Shown one piece after another: positions 17,030-25,167 of a stretch of DNA of 64,000 nt. Position numbers and translations under genes: made by a program. Numbering within the stretch: position 1 is the first letter of the stretch; the number at the start of each line of letters is the position of its first letter. Below the pieces are notes generated by a model, which saw only the letters and a list, made by a program, of their open reading frames with translations, was not told the DNA's origin and searched no databases. Location of the stretch: contig NZ_CP098806.1 of assembly GCF_023822005.2 (NCBI RefSeq), forward strand, positions 310,001 to 374,000. The letters run 5' to 3'. The DNA is from Dyadobacter fanqingshengii (GTDB lineage Bacteria > Bacteroidota > Bacteroidia > Cytophagales > Spirosomataceae).

Positions 17030-17398
17030 TTACGGCCTGCTTCTCCTTTTCGTCGTATCGGGCATTATTGCGCCGCCTGTTTTGATGGTTTTCTTGTTGC
17101 GCTTTACTGTGTAGGATCCGGTTGTGTCGGCGTCGGGGCGGCCTGTGCTGCTTCTTCCATCAATTGTTCCGGTTGTGCTCACATTGCCGTTATCGTTAAG
17201 GATTGGGCCACTTTCAGCATTGGACGAATCCTTGATAATGGCTGAAACGTCGGAAGTGTCTGTGGTCGATTTTAGGCGTGAAGACTTTTTTTGAAAAGTC
17301 CGTTCCGATTTGCCCGTTTTACTGTCCCTTGATTGGGAAAATGCGATGGATGGTGAAATTAGCGCCATCATTATAACTAATATTTTCAGCGTTTTCAT
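17030..17398 (-). CDS. Small exported protein of unknown function
   Basis: A 122-residue protein with a signal peptide (MKTLKILVIMMALISPSIAFSQ, cleavage near residue 22). The mature part is Ser/Thr/Lys-rich, of low complexity and probably unstructured (TGKSERTFQKKSSRLKSTTD, TIDGRSSTGRPDADTTGSYT), with a basic C-terminus (TTKRRSRP). No domain is recognised. A terminator follows it, which supports a real transcription unit. Confidence 0.6.
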   Translation of the reverse strand: MKTLKILVIMMALISPSIAFSQSRDSKTGKSERTFQKKSSRLKSTTDTSDVSAIIKDSSNAESGPILNDNGNVSTTGTIDGRSSTGRPDADTTGSYTVKRNKKTIKTGGAIMPDTTKRRSRP

Positions 17399-17456
17399 TC
17401 GTTTGTTGTTTCATTTACGTAATATCCCAGCAACATAACAAATACCGTTCCAATAA

Positions 17457-17880
<424 letters not shown>

Positions 17881-17991
17881 ATTTCAGCCTGATCAAATGC
17901 TGGTTAATCGCTCCTTTTTGAGGAGTTAAGCGGCATATTTATTACATTGATATTTGTAATAAAACACTTCACTTCTTAAACAAACACAGCC

Positions 17992-20058
17992 ATGCCTGAT
18001 GATAATGCCCTGTACACTTATCGCAACGGGAAGAAAGTTGCCTTGTACAAAAAAGACGATCAGTTTGTAGCCCGCACTTCTGCTGATAACATTGCCAATC
18101 TGGGAATTGACAAGATCGAAAAAGTTTCTCCCTCCGCGTTCCGAGCCACGGTGTCTCCCGACAGGCTGGATGAAGTGATGGTAGAAAGCCGCGAACTCGC
18201 ACCGACGCACCACGCTTACCAGTTGCAGGACACCAATCAGGAGTTTCTGATCACAGACCGTATTATGGTCACCTTCAAAGACAAGCCAACGCCGGAACAT
18301 TTGTCTGCATTTATTGCAAAATATGCCCTGGTAATCAAAAATCAGTACAGCGATGTCGATTTCCTGTTTCAGCTGACCAATCAGTCGGGCATGAACCCGG
18401 TGAAAATGATCGTGAAGATCAATGAAGAAGAACCCGCTGTGCAAATCGCAGAACATGACCTGATTCAGCGGGTTAATAAATATCTGACATTGCCCGCCGA
18501 CACATCTTACGACCTGCAATGGCATTTACATACACATACGCCGCCTGCTACCGATTTTGATCCGCGTTGTTCAAGTCGTTGTGAGGAAGCCTGGCAGTTG
18601 CTGGATCATTTCGGCAGTGCGGATGTGGTAATCGGGCTTGCGGATGATGGTTGCAAGCTGGACCATGATGATTTCAATTCATCGGGAAAATTCGCAGGCT
18701 GGGGTTATTTTGTCAATGATATTTTGGTCAAAAAAACAGACATAGGTGCCGATCCGAACGGGATGTATGCACCTGGAAACAATCACGGAACTTCCTGTGC
18801 GGGTGTGATAGCAGGCGAGGTGGACGGCACATTAACAGTGGGTGCCGCGCCGGGCTGCAAGCTTTTGCCGATCAAATGGGAGTCATCCGATGGCGGCGGC
18901 CTGTTTATCGATGATAACAAAATGATGCTCACCCTGCAATACATTTCAGATAAGGTGGATGTTTTTTCCAATTCATGGGGAAGTTCTCCTGAAATGAATT
19001 TCAGCCAGCAGGTCGTGAACCGGATTAAATCGCTCGCTTTAACAGGCGGCAGGCGCGGGAAGGGCATTGTTTTCCTTTGGGCTTCTGGCAATGAAAATTG
19101 TCCTATTGAACATTCAGGAACACAAGACATTCCTTTTGATCACGGCGTACGCGTCCAGGAGAATTCACTGGTTTGGGTTGGAGTTCAGAAAAGTAAGGTG
19201 TTTTCACATAATCTGGTCGATATTCCGGGTGTGATGCACATTGCGGCATTAGCGAGCACTGCGCAGCGAAGCCATTATTCTAATTACGGGCCAGGCATTT
19301 CACTTATAGCGCCTACCAACAATGTGCACACCTATTACCGGCTGGCCGTTGAAGGAAAAGGCGTGGTAACCACCACGGGCGACAGCATAACGGCTGTTAC
19401 GGAGGATTTTGGAGGCACATCCAGCGCCACGCCGCTCACGGCGGGCATTGCTGGCCTGATCATTTCGGCCAACCCGGATCTGAGCGCGCTTGAAGTAATC
19501 TCGGTGCTGCAAAGCACGGCTTCCAAAGATCTGAACGAAACACCCTATCCGAGAACGCCGCCTGCGAACTTTGATAATGACACTTCCTGGGACATTTCTC
19601 CGGTTTTTCCTTCCGGTTTTCAAAACGCCGGACACACCGACGGGACGTGGAGCCCGTGGTTTGGTTTTGGAAGGGTTGATGCATTCGAAGCGGTAAAAAA
19701 GGCGCTTGTTATTCGGTTAGGAGGCAGTGAGCCCGTTGTTTCTGCGGTGAAAATCCGTTCTGCGTTTGTCAATCCTGCCGGTAATGATCATAATAAGGAG
19801 AAAGTGACGCTGGAAAACCAGAGTAATGTGCCTGTTTCCATTGAAGGGTGGGCCTTGGTCGACAAGAACAATCGTGCGCAGATCCTGACGGGATCCATTC
19901 CACCTGTTTCAAGTATGAGCATTGATTTAAAAACAAATAAAATCATCCTGGCCAATACGGGCGGCACGATCATCCTCAAAGACATAGCCGGAAACCAGGT
20001 TCACAGGGTCGCTTACACCGGCGCGCAGGTGAAGCCGGGCATGGAACTTGTTTTCTGA
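17992..20058 (+). CDS. Cytosolic subtilisin-family (S8) serine peptidase with C-terminal lamin-tail-like domain
   Basis: A 688-residue S8 peptidase. The catalytic triad is intact: Asp218 in IGLADDGCKLDH, His265 in NNHGTSCAGV and Ser477 in GGTSSATPLTAG, with the oxyanion Asn367 in WASGNEN. The first 170 residues look like a propeptide-type N-terminal region. Residues about 575-688 match a lamin-tail domain (VKIRSAFVNPAGNDHNKEKV, VTLENQSNVPVSIEGWALVD). The N-terminus MPDDNALYTYRNGKKVALYK is not a signal peptide, so it is probably cytosolic, unusual for this class. A HipA_2 kinase gene starts 41 bases downstream. It follows the eCIS ATPase scar; S8 proteases do occur as eCIS neighbours or cargo, so a link is possible but unproven. 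Confidence 0.88.
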   Translation: MPDDNALYTYRNGKKVALYKKDDQFVARTSADNIANLGIDKIEKVSPSAFRATVSPDRLDEVMVESRELAPTHHAYQLQDTNQEFLITDRIMVTFKDKPTPEHLSAFIAKYALVIKNQYSDVDFLFQLTNQSGMNPVKMIVKINEEEPAVQIAEHDLIQRVNKYLTLPADTSYDLQWHLHTHTPPATDFDPRCSSRCEEAWQLLDHFGSADVVIGLADDGCKLDHDDFNSSGKFAGWGYFVNDILVKKTDIGADPNGMYAPGNNHGTSCAGVIAGEVDGTLTVGAAPGCKLLPIKWESSDGGGLFIDDNKMMLTLQYISDKVDVFSNSWGSSPEMNFSQQVVNRIKSLALTGGRRGKGIVFLWASGNENCPIEHSGTQDIPFDHGVRVQENSLVWVGVQKSKVFSHNLVDIPGVMHIAALASTAQRSHYSNYGPGISLIAPTNNVHTYYRLAVEGKGVVTTTGDSITAVTEDFGGTSSATPLTAGIAGLIISANPDLSALEVISVLQSTASKDLNETPYPRTPPANFDNDTSWDISPVFPSGFQNAGHTDGTWSPWFGFGRVDAFEAVKKALVIRLGGSEPVVSAVKIRSAFVNPAGNDHNKEKVTLENQSNVPVSIEGWALVDKNNRAQILTGSIPPVSSMSIDLKTNKIILANTGGTIILKDIAGNQVHRVAYTGAQVKPGMELVF

Positions 20059-20099
20059 AAAATCCCTATATTGACGGCTTTGAATCATCCGCGTAAGCC

Positions 20100-20897
20100 A
20101 TGAATGGTCAGCAGCCGCAACTCAGAACTGTAAACGTTACCCGATATGTTACCCCTTTGCGGGAAGGCGGATCGCTCCCGGCTATTGCCGAGGCGGACGA
20201 CGAATTTCTGTATGTCCTGAAATTCAGGGGGGCAGGTCAGGGGACAAAAGCGTTGATTGCGGAGCTGATAGGTGGAGAAATTGCGCGGTTGCTGGGTTTG
20301 AAAGTGCCTGAGATTGTTTTTGCCAATCTGAATGAAGCCTTTGGAAGAACAGAGCCGGACGAGGAAATCCAGGATCTGCTCAGGGCCAGCACAGGCCTTA
20401 ATTTAGCCATTCATTATCTGTCCGGTGCCATCACTTTTGACCCCGTAGTGACTGCTGTGGATGCCAGGCTTGCGTCTGCCATCGTGTGGCTCGACAGTCT
20501 CATAACAAATGTGGACCGCACGGCCCGGAACACCAATATGCTCATGTGGCACAAGGAGTTATGGCTGATCGATCACGGCGCAGCATTGTATTTTCATCAT
20601 TCCTGGGACAATTGGGAAGAGCAGGCCAAACGACCGTTTGCGCAGGTAAAAGACCATGTACTGCTTCGCTATGCCTCTGAAATTGAAGCGATTGACCAGG
20701 AGTTTAAAACCATTTTGGGTGTAGAGCAAATCGAGGCAATCGTATCATTGATTCCGGATGACTGGCTTTTGCGTGATGCGCCATTCGAGTCCGCCGAAGC
20801 GCATCGGGAGGCTTATGTGAAATTTTTAGCGTCGCGGCTCTCCGTGTCGGATGTATTTGTTAAAGGAGCGAATGATGCAAGAGCAGCACTTATTTGA
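20100..20897 (+). CDS. HipA_2-family kinase-like protein
   Basis: A 265-residue protein of the HipA-like kinase family (HipA_2). It has a strand-rich N-lobe (FLYVLKFRGAGQGTKALIAE, where the Lys would bind ATP), the catalytic loop NVDRTARNTNML (Asp139, Asn144) and the metal-binding LIDHGAAL (Asp158 in place of the DFG Asp). The active-site residues therefore look intact. Unlike HipA of the HipBA system it has no N-terminal subdomain and no HTH partner. The next gene, DUF3037, overlaps its 3' end by 23 bases, the standard genomic pairing for this family. The target is unknown; protein Ser/Thr kinase activity is inferred from HipA. Confidence 0.85.
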   Translation: MNGQQPQLRTVNVTRYVTPLREGGSLPAIAEADDEFLYVLKFRGAGQGTKALIAELIGGEIARLLGLKVPEIVFANLNEAFGRTEPDEEIQDLLRASTGLNLAIHYLSGAITFDPVVTAVDARLASAIVWLDSLITNVDRTARNTNMLMWHKELWLIDHGAALYFHHSWDNWEEQAKRPFAQVKDHVLLRYASEIEAIDQEFKTILGVEQIEAIVSLIPDDWLLRDAPFESAEAHREAYVKFLASRLSVSDVFVKGANDARAALI

Positions 20898-21258
20898 GTA
20901 CGCCGTCATCCGCGTCGTACCCAGGGTCGAGCGCGAGGAGTTTGTGAATGTCGGTGTTATTTTGTTTTGCCCTTCAAAGCGTTTTCTGGAATGTGTTTTC
21001 GAGCTGAATGCGCCCAGGCTGCGCGCGTTTTCGGAGAGCATTGATCTGGATGAGATCAGCGCTTATCTTAATGCGTTGAAACTGATTTGTGAGGGCAAAA
21101 AAGAAGGCGGCACCATTGCTGTCTTGCCGCCTGCTTCCCGCTTTCGCTGGCTCACTGCCACGCGTAGTACGGTGGTCCAGTCTTCAAAAGTGCATCCCGG
21201 TCTTTGCCAGGATCCGGACCTGAGTTTAAGTAAACTGTTCGATCATTTGGTTAAGTAG
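20875..21258 (+). CDS. DUF3037 protein, partner of the HipA_2 kinase
   Basis: A 127-residue DUF3037 protein: FEYAVIRVVPRVEREEFVNV and GVILFCPSKRFLECVFEL are the family signature, and WLTATRSTVVQSSKVHPGLC is the conserved C-terminal motif. Of two adjacent ATGs the second (20875) sits six bases after GGAG and is preferred. The gene begins inside the HipA_2 gene, so it is co-translated with it. DUF3037 proteins are almost always encoded beside HipA_2 kinases and may be their regulator or substrate; no mechanism is known to me. Its 3' end overlaps the convergent LytTR gene by eight bases. Confidence 0.87.
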   Translation: MQEQHLFEYAVIRVVPRVEREEFVNVGVILFCPSKRFLECVFELNAPRLRAFSESIDLDEISAYLNALKLICEGKKEGGTIAVLPPASRFRWLTATRSTVVQSSKVHPGLCQDPDLSLSKLFDHLVK

Positions 21259-22018
21259 TTTTTTGTCGCAGATTGAGCTGCTGTTGCACTTCGTCCTTTT
21301 TTCTCCGTGACACTTCCACTTGCGAGCCGTCCGCCAGCAGCACATATTGATTATTATGGGCAACCTGCTTAATATACCGGGAATTGACCAGGTGTGATTT
21401 GTGTGTGCGGATGAAATTGAAATCGCCCAGCATTTCATCAAAGTGCTTCAATGTTTTGCTGGAAACAAACGGCCTTTTACCCACCAAATGTATGGAAGTG
21501 TAATTTTTGTCTGCTTCCAGCCGTAAAATTTCATCCAGGGTAAAAAAGAAAACGCCTTCGCTCGATGGAACGGCCAGCCTGAAATCTTTGATTTCCTTTT
21601 TCTGGATGTTCTGCACCAGATTGTCAAAAAGCTCTTGTTTGGGAGGCTGGATCTTTTCCCTCACTTTTTCCAAATGCCGGTCGATAGCAAATTGCAGCTC
21701 TCCCGGATCCACCGGTTTCAGCAGATAATCCAGTGCACTGAACCGTATCGCCTGGATCGCATATTGGTTGTAAGCTGTGGTAAAAACAATATCATAGTCG
21801 GGATTTTTTCGCTCCATTAAAAAGTCAAAACCATTTCTGTATGGCATTTCCACATCCAGGAACACGATGCCGGGCTCATAATGCTTCATGATTTCGAGCG
21901 CCTCGTTGACCGATTCCGCATGTTTGATATCGATCGGTTCGGAGATCTCAGTTTCCAGATAATGGGCAAGGACAAGACGGGCTTTTATTTCGTCATCAAT
22001 AATTAGCGCATTTATCAT
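21251..22018 (-). CDS. LytTR-family response regulator
   Basis: A 255-residue two-domain regulator. The receiver domain has the acidic pair Asp8/Asp9 (LIIDDE), phospho-acceptor Asp55 in FLDVEMPYRNG and Lys101 in LLKPVD. The C-terminal LytTR DNA-binding domain runs from about 150: FFFTLDEILRLEADKNYTSI, SSKTLKHFDEML, FIRTHKSHLVNSRYI and ADGSQVEVSRRKKDEV. All signature elements are present. No LytS-type (His_kinase family) sensor gene is adjacent, so its partner must lie elsewhere. It probably binds imperfect direct repeats upstream of target promoters; targets are unknown. Confidence 0.92.
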   Translation of the reverse strand: MINALIIDDEIKARLVLAHYLETEISEPIDIKHAESVNEALEIMKHYEPGIVFLDVEMPYRNGFDFLMERKNPDYDIVFTTAYNQYAIQAIRFSALDYLLKPVDPGELQFAIDRHLEKVREKIQPPKQELFDNLVQNIQKKEIKDFRLAVPSSEGVFFFTLDEILRLEADKNYTSIHLVGKRPFVSSKTLKHFDEMLGDFNFIRTHKSHLVNSRYIKQVAHNNQYVLLADGSQVEVSRRKKDEVQQQLNLRQKTT

Positions 22019-22342
22019 AACGTTTTCAATGTTGTAAAGGATGATGTAGTAAGTTCAAAAATGGCCTGGCAGCTTGCCAGATATGGAGAGGTGAGGATCC
22101 CGGTTGCCGGAATAACTATTGAATTCGGATGTACCAGATTCATTACGCAGACTTTGATGTTGAACGTTTGAGCCAGGGTTTATTCGAAAATAAATTTGTA
22201 ATGGTACTTTTCCCGTGAAAGAAGAGGTTAATACAACCCGCGGGGCCATTTTATTTTCTGGAAGTATAATTAAGAGAAAAAAGAGAATATGCATGAATCC
22301 AACCATTAAAAGGCCGGTAACAGTTATTTAAAGGCTGAACAC
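22019..22342. other. Intergenic region without a convincing gene
   Basis: About 320 bases separate the LytTR gene from the SDR terminator. The only long frame (minus strand, 22306 to 22055, 83 codons) starts MVGFMHILFFLLIILPENK and continues with Ser/Asn-rich sequence. It has a short hydrophobic N-terminus but no family resemblance or clear ribosome-binding site. The region must contain the LytTR promoter, but no -7/-33 pair with good spacing was found. Confidence 0.4.
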
Positions 22343-22376
22343 AAAAAGCCCTGTCACTAAGGGGGTGACAGGGCTT
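22343..22376 (-). terminator. Rho-independent terminator of the glgE-treS-glgB-SDR unit
   Basis: An 11-bp perfect stem AGCCCTGTCAC / GTGACAGGGCT (22347-22357 with 22365-22375) has a short loop, and on the minus strand the hairpin is followed directly by TTTTT. It lies 22 bases after the SDR stop and is the strongest terminator in the window. Confidence 0.85.
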
Positions 22377-22397
22377 ACTTAACGGAAAGCGATAAGG

Positions 22398-23195
22398 CTA
22401 TTTGACGTCTACCGGTTTCTGCATTTCATTCATATGATGCGCAACCATACTATCCGGCGTAATGTTACTCATCCCGATCTGAACCCTATTTTTTAAGCCG
22501 GAAATTACTTTGTCTTTTCCAGCCATCAACGCGTCATAACCGTCCCTGGCAACGCCTGCAGGATCGGCTTTTGCATCTTCATCCTGCACCGCTTTGCTGG
22601 TGTTCATATCGGCCTTATTAAAGAAATCCGTGTCGGTTACGCCGGGTAACAGTGCCGTTATGGTGATCTCTGTTTCTTTCAGCTCTTCGCGTAATGCTTC
22701 GCTGAAAGAGAGAACAAATGCTTTTGTGCCATGGTATACAGCCTGCCACGGCCCAGGAACTTTGCTGGCAATCGAGGCCAGGTTCAATATTTTCCCAGAG
22801 TTGGCAGCAACCATATCTTTCAGGAAAAGCTTGGTCAGGATCACAACGGCTGAGATGTTCAGCTCAATAATGTCCAGTTCGCGATCCAGTTCATTGTCTT
22901 TAAACAAACCGTAAACTCCCTGCCCGGCATCGTTGACAAGCACATCAATAGTAATTCCCTTGCTTTTTACCTCGTCATAAACAGATAATGTTTCTTCCCT
23001 GTTGAAAAAGTCTTTGGCAATTGTGACCACTTCTACACCATGCTGTCTGAACTCCTGAGCCTTTACTTCCAGTTGTTGTCCGTCGCGCGACACGATCACC
23101 AGATTGTACTGATCTTTTGCAAACAGCAAGGCAAGTTCATAGCCTATGCCGCTTGTTGCGCCAGTTATCAGCGCATATTTTCCAGTAGATGACAT
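22398..23195 (-). CDS. Short-chain dehydrogenase/reductase (classical SDR, DltE-like)
   Basis: A 265-residue NAD(P)-dependent oxidoreductase. It shows the Rossmann glycine motif TGATSGIG (residues 13-20), NDAG in place of the usual NNAG motif (VLVNDAGQGVYG), the catalytic Ser in LNLASIASKVPG and the active-site Tyr-x-x-x-Lys as YHGTKAF. All catalytic residues are present. The substrate is unknown. It begins 30 bases after glgB and is followed by the terminator, so it may be the last gene of the glucan operon. A metabolic link to glucan is not evident. Confidence 0.86.
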   Translation of the reverse strand: MSSTGKYALITGATSGIGYELALLFAKDQYNLVIVSRDGQQLEVKAQEFRQHGVEVVTIAKDFFNREETLSVYDEVKSKGITIDVLVNDAGQGVYGLFKDNELDRELDIIELNISAVVILTKLFLKDMVAANSGKILNLASIASKVPGPWQAVYHGTKAFVLSFSEALREELKETEITITALLPGVTDTDFFNKADMNTSKAVQDEDAKADPAGVARDGYDALMAGKDKVISGLKNRVQIGMSNITPDSMVAHHMNEMQKPVDVK

Positions 23196-23225
23196 AATTT
23201 TTAAAGTTTGTTGATGAAAATTGAA

Positions 23226-25157
23226 TTACAGCCAATCAAATGCCCGCACGTACTTCAACACCACAATGGCCAAAGGTGGTAAAACCAGCGGAATCGAATG
23301 GTTTTTGCTGTGTTTGGGAATGGGATAACTTTCTTGCTCGTCAGAATGAAGCATATCGGAACCGCCGTATTTCAGGTTATCCGTATTAAAGATCTCCTGA
23401 TAATATCCTGGTTTCGCGACTCCTATCCGGTAATTAGTTCTGACGACGGGTGTGAAATTCCCGACGAAGATCAGATCATCCTCCTCATTCTTTCCTTTCC
23501 GGATCCAACTCATTACACTATTTACCCCATCCTGATTATCAATCCATTCAAAACCTTCCTGTGAAAAGTTCTTTTCGTAAAGTGCGGGTTGAGATTGATA
23601 CAATTCATTCAGGTCTTTCAGTAATTTCTGGATCCCATTGTGCAATGGATCGTGATTTTCGTTCCAGTCCAGACTGAAATCATGCTGCCACTCGTGCCGC
23701 TGTGCAAACTCTGCCCCCATGAAAAGCAGCTTCGCGCCGGGATGACCGTACATATAACCGTATAAAAGACGCAGGTTAGCAAACTGTTTCCAGTGATCAC
23801 CGGGCATTTTGTTGACCATTGAATTTTTACCGTAAACCACCTCGTCATGTGAAAGCGGCAGGGTAAATTTCTCTGTGAAAGCATAATGCGTGCTGAATGC
23901 CAGCTGTCCCTGGTGATGCGAGCGATAAATGGGCTCTTTCTGGAAATAAGACAGCGTATCATGCATCCAACCCATCATCCATTTCATATCAAAGCCAAGT
24001 CCGCCACTTGTCGTGGGGCTTGTTACGCCAGGCCATGCTGTGGACTCTTCTGCAATGGTCATCACGTCAGGGAAATTGGTATGGACCGCGTTGTTGAATT
24101 CTCTCAGAAAATCCAGTGCTTCCAGATTTTCCCTGCCACCGTATTGGTTGGGGATCCATTCACCTTCATTGCGTGAATAATCCAGATAAAGCATGGAAGC
24201 CACGGCATCCACCCGTAATGCATCAATGTGGAATTTATCCAGCCAGTAAATGGCATTGGATATCAGAAATGCCTTTACCTCATTCCGTCCGTAGTTGAAA
24301 ATGAAGCTCTTCCAATCCGGGTGAAAGCCTTTTCTCGGGTCGGCGTGCTCGTACAGGTGCGTGCCATCGAAATAGCCCAAACCGTGTTCATCTGTTGGGA
24401 AATGGGAGGGAACCCAGTCCAGTATAACGCCAATTCCCGCATTGTGCAGGGCATCAATCAGGAACATGAAATCCTGCGGTGTTCCGAAGCGACTGCTGGG
24501 TGCAAAATAACCCGTAAGCTGATAACCCCAGGATCCGTAAAACGGGTGCTCCATAATGGGCATAAACTCTACGTGCGTAAAGCCCATATAGGTGCAATAT
24601 TCCGGTAATGTTGCTGCCAGTTCGCGATAAGTCAGGAAACGACCTTCCTCCTCGTGCACCCGTCTCCATGAGCCAATGTGCATTTCGTAAATCGAAATAG
24701 GCTTACTGAGCGGAGGCACACTTTTCCGGTTTTCAAGCCATTGCGAGTCAGTCCACTGGAAATCCAGGTCCCATACTACGCTGGCCGTATGCGGCGGCGT
24801 TTCCCAATGAAATGCATATGGGTCGCCTTTTTCGACTTCATAACCATCATTGGAACGGATAAAATATTTGTAATATTCACCGCGGCCAATGTTCGGCAAA
24901 AAGCCTTCCCAAATCCCGGAATGATCAGTACGGGGCTCTAATGGGTGTGAATCCCTATTCCAGCCGTTGAAATTACCAACAACCGAAACATGCTGGGCAT
25001 TTGGCGCCCAAACGGCGAAATTTGTTCCCTTAACCCCGTCACGCTCTATGATATGCGAGCCGAGTTTGTTATAAATATGGTAATGTGTTCCGGACTTGAA
25101 CAAATCAATGTCAAATCCGGAAAACATAGGCAATGCATCGCTGCGCTGATCTGTCAT
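23226..25157 (-). CDS. glgB: 1,4-alpha-glucan branching enzyme
   Basis: Forms alpha-1,6 branches in glycogen-like glucan. From the ATG at 25157 the protein has 643 residues, the usual GH13_9 size. An in-frame TTG two codons upstream is not needed. An N-terminal CBM48 (NFAVWAPNAQHVSVVGNFNG) precedes the catalytic barrel with the nucleophile Asp317 in DALRVDAVASM, acid Glu370 in TIAEES and the SHDEVV motif. A C-terminal all-beta domain follows (FVGNFTPVVRTNYRIGVAKP). It is ten bases behind the treS-maltokinase gene. In the GlgE pathway GlgB branches the linear chains that GlgE extends. Confidence 0.95.
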   Translation of the reverse strand: MTDQRSDALPMFSGFDIDLFKSGTHYHIYNKLGSHIIERDGVKGTNFAVWAPNAQHVSVVGNFNGWNRDSHPLEPRTDHSGIWEGFLPNIGRGEYYKYFIRSNDGYEVEKGDPYAFHWETPPHTASVVWDLDFQWTDSQWLENRKSVPPLSKPISIYEMHIGSWRRVHEEEGRFLTYRELAATLPEYCTYMGFTHVEFMPIMEHPFYGSWGYQLTGYFAPSSRFGTPQDFMFLIDALHNAGIGVILDWVPSHFPTDEHGLGYFDGTHLYEHADPRKGFHPDWKSFIFNYGRNEVKAFLISNAIYWLDKFHIDALRVDAVASMLYLDYSRNEGEWIPNQYGGRENLEALDFLREFNNAVHTNFPDVMTIAEESTAWPGVTSPTTSGGLGFDMKWMMGWMHDTLSYFQKEPIYRSHHQGQLAFSTHYAFTEKFTLPLSHDEVVYGKNSMVNKMPGDHWKQFANLRLLYGYMYGHPGAKLLFMGAEFAQRHEWQHDFSLDWNENHDPLHNGIQKLLKDLNELYQSQPALYEKNFSQEGFEWIDNQDGVNSVMSWIRKGKNEEDDLIFVGNFTPVVRTNYRIGVAKPGYYQEIFNTDNLKYGGSDMLHSDEQESYPIPKHSKNHSIPLVLPPLAIVVLKYVRAFDWL

Positions 25158-25167
25158 AATCAAAATT

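Noticed and set aside
22055..22306. 83-codon minus-strand frame starting MVGFMHILFFLL
   Set aside because: Hydrophobic start but no family match, no clear ribosome-binding site and Ser/Asn-rich remainder; kept only as a note in the intergenic entry.
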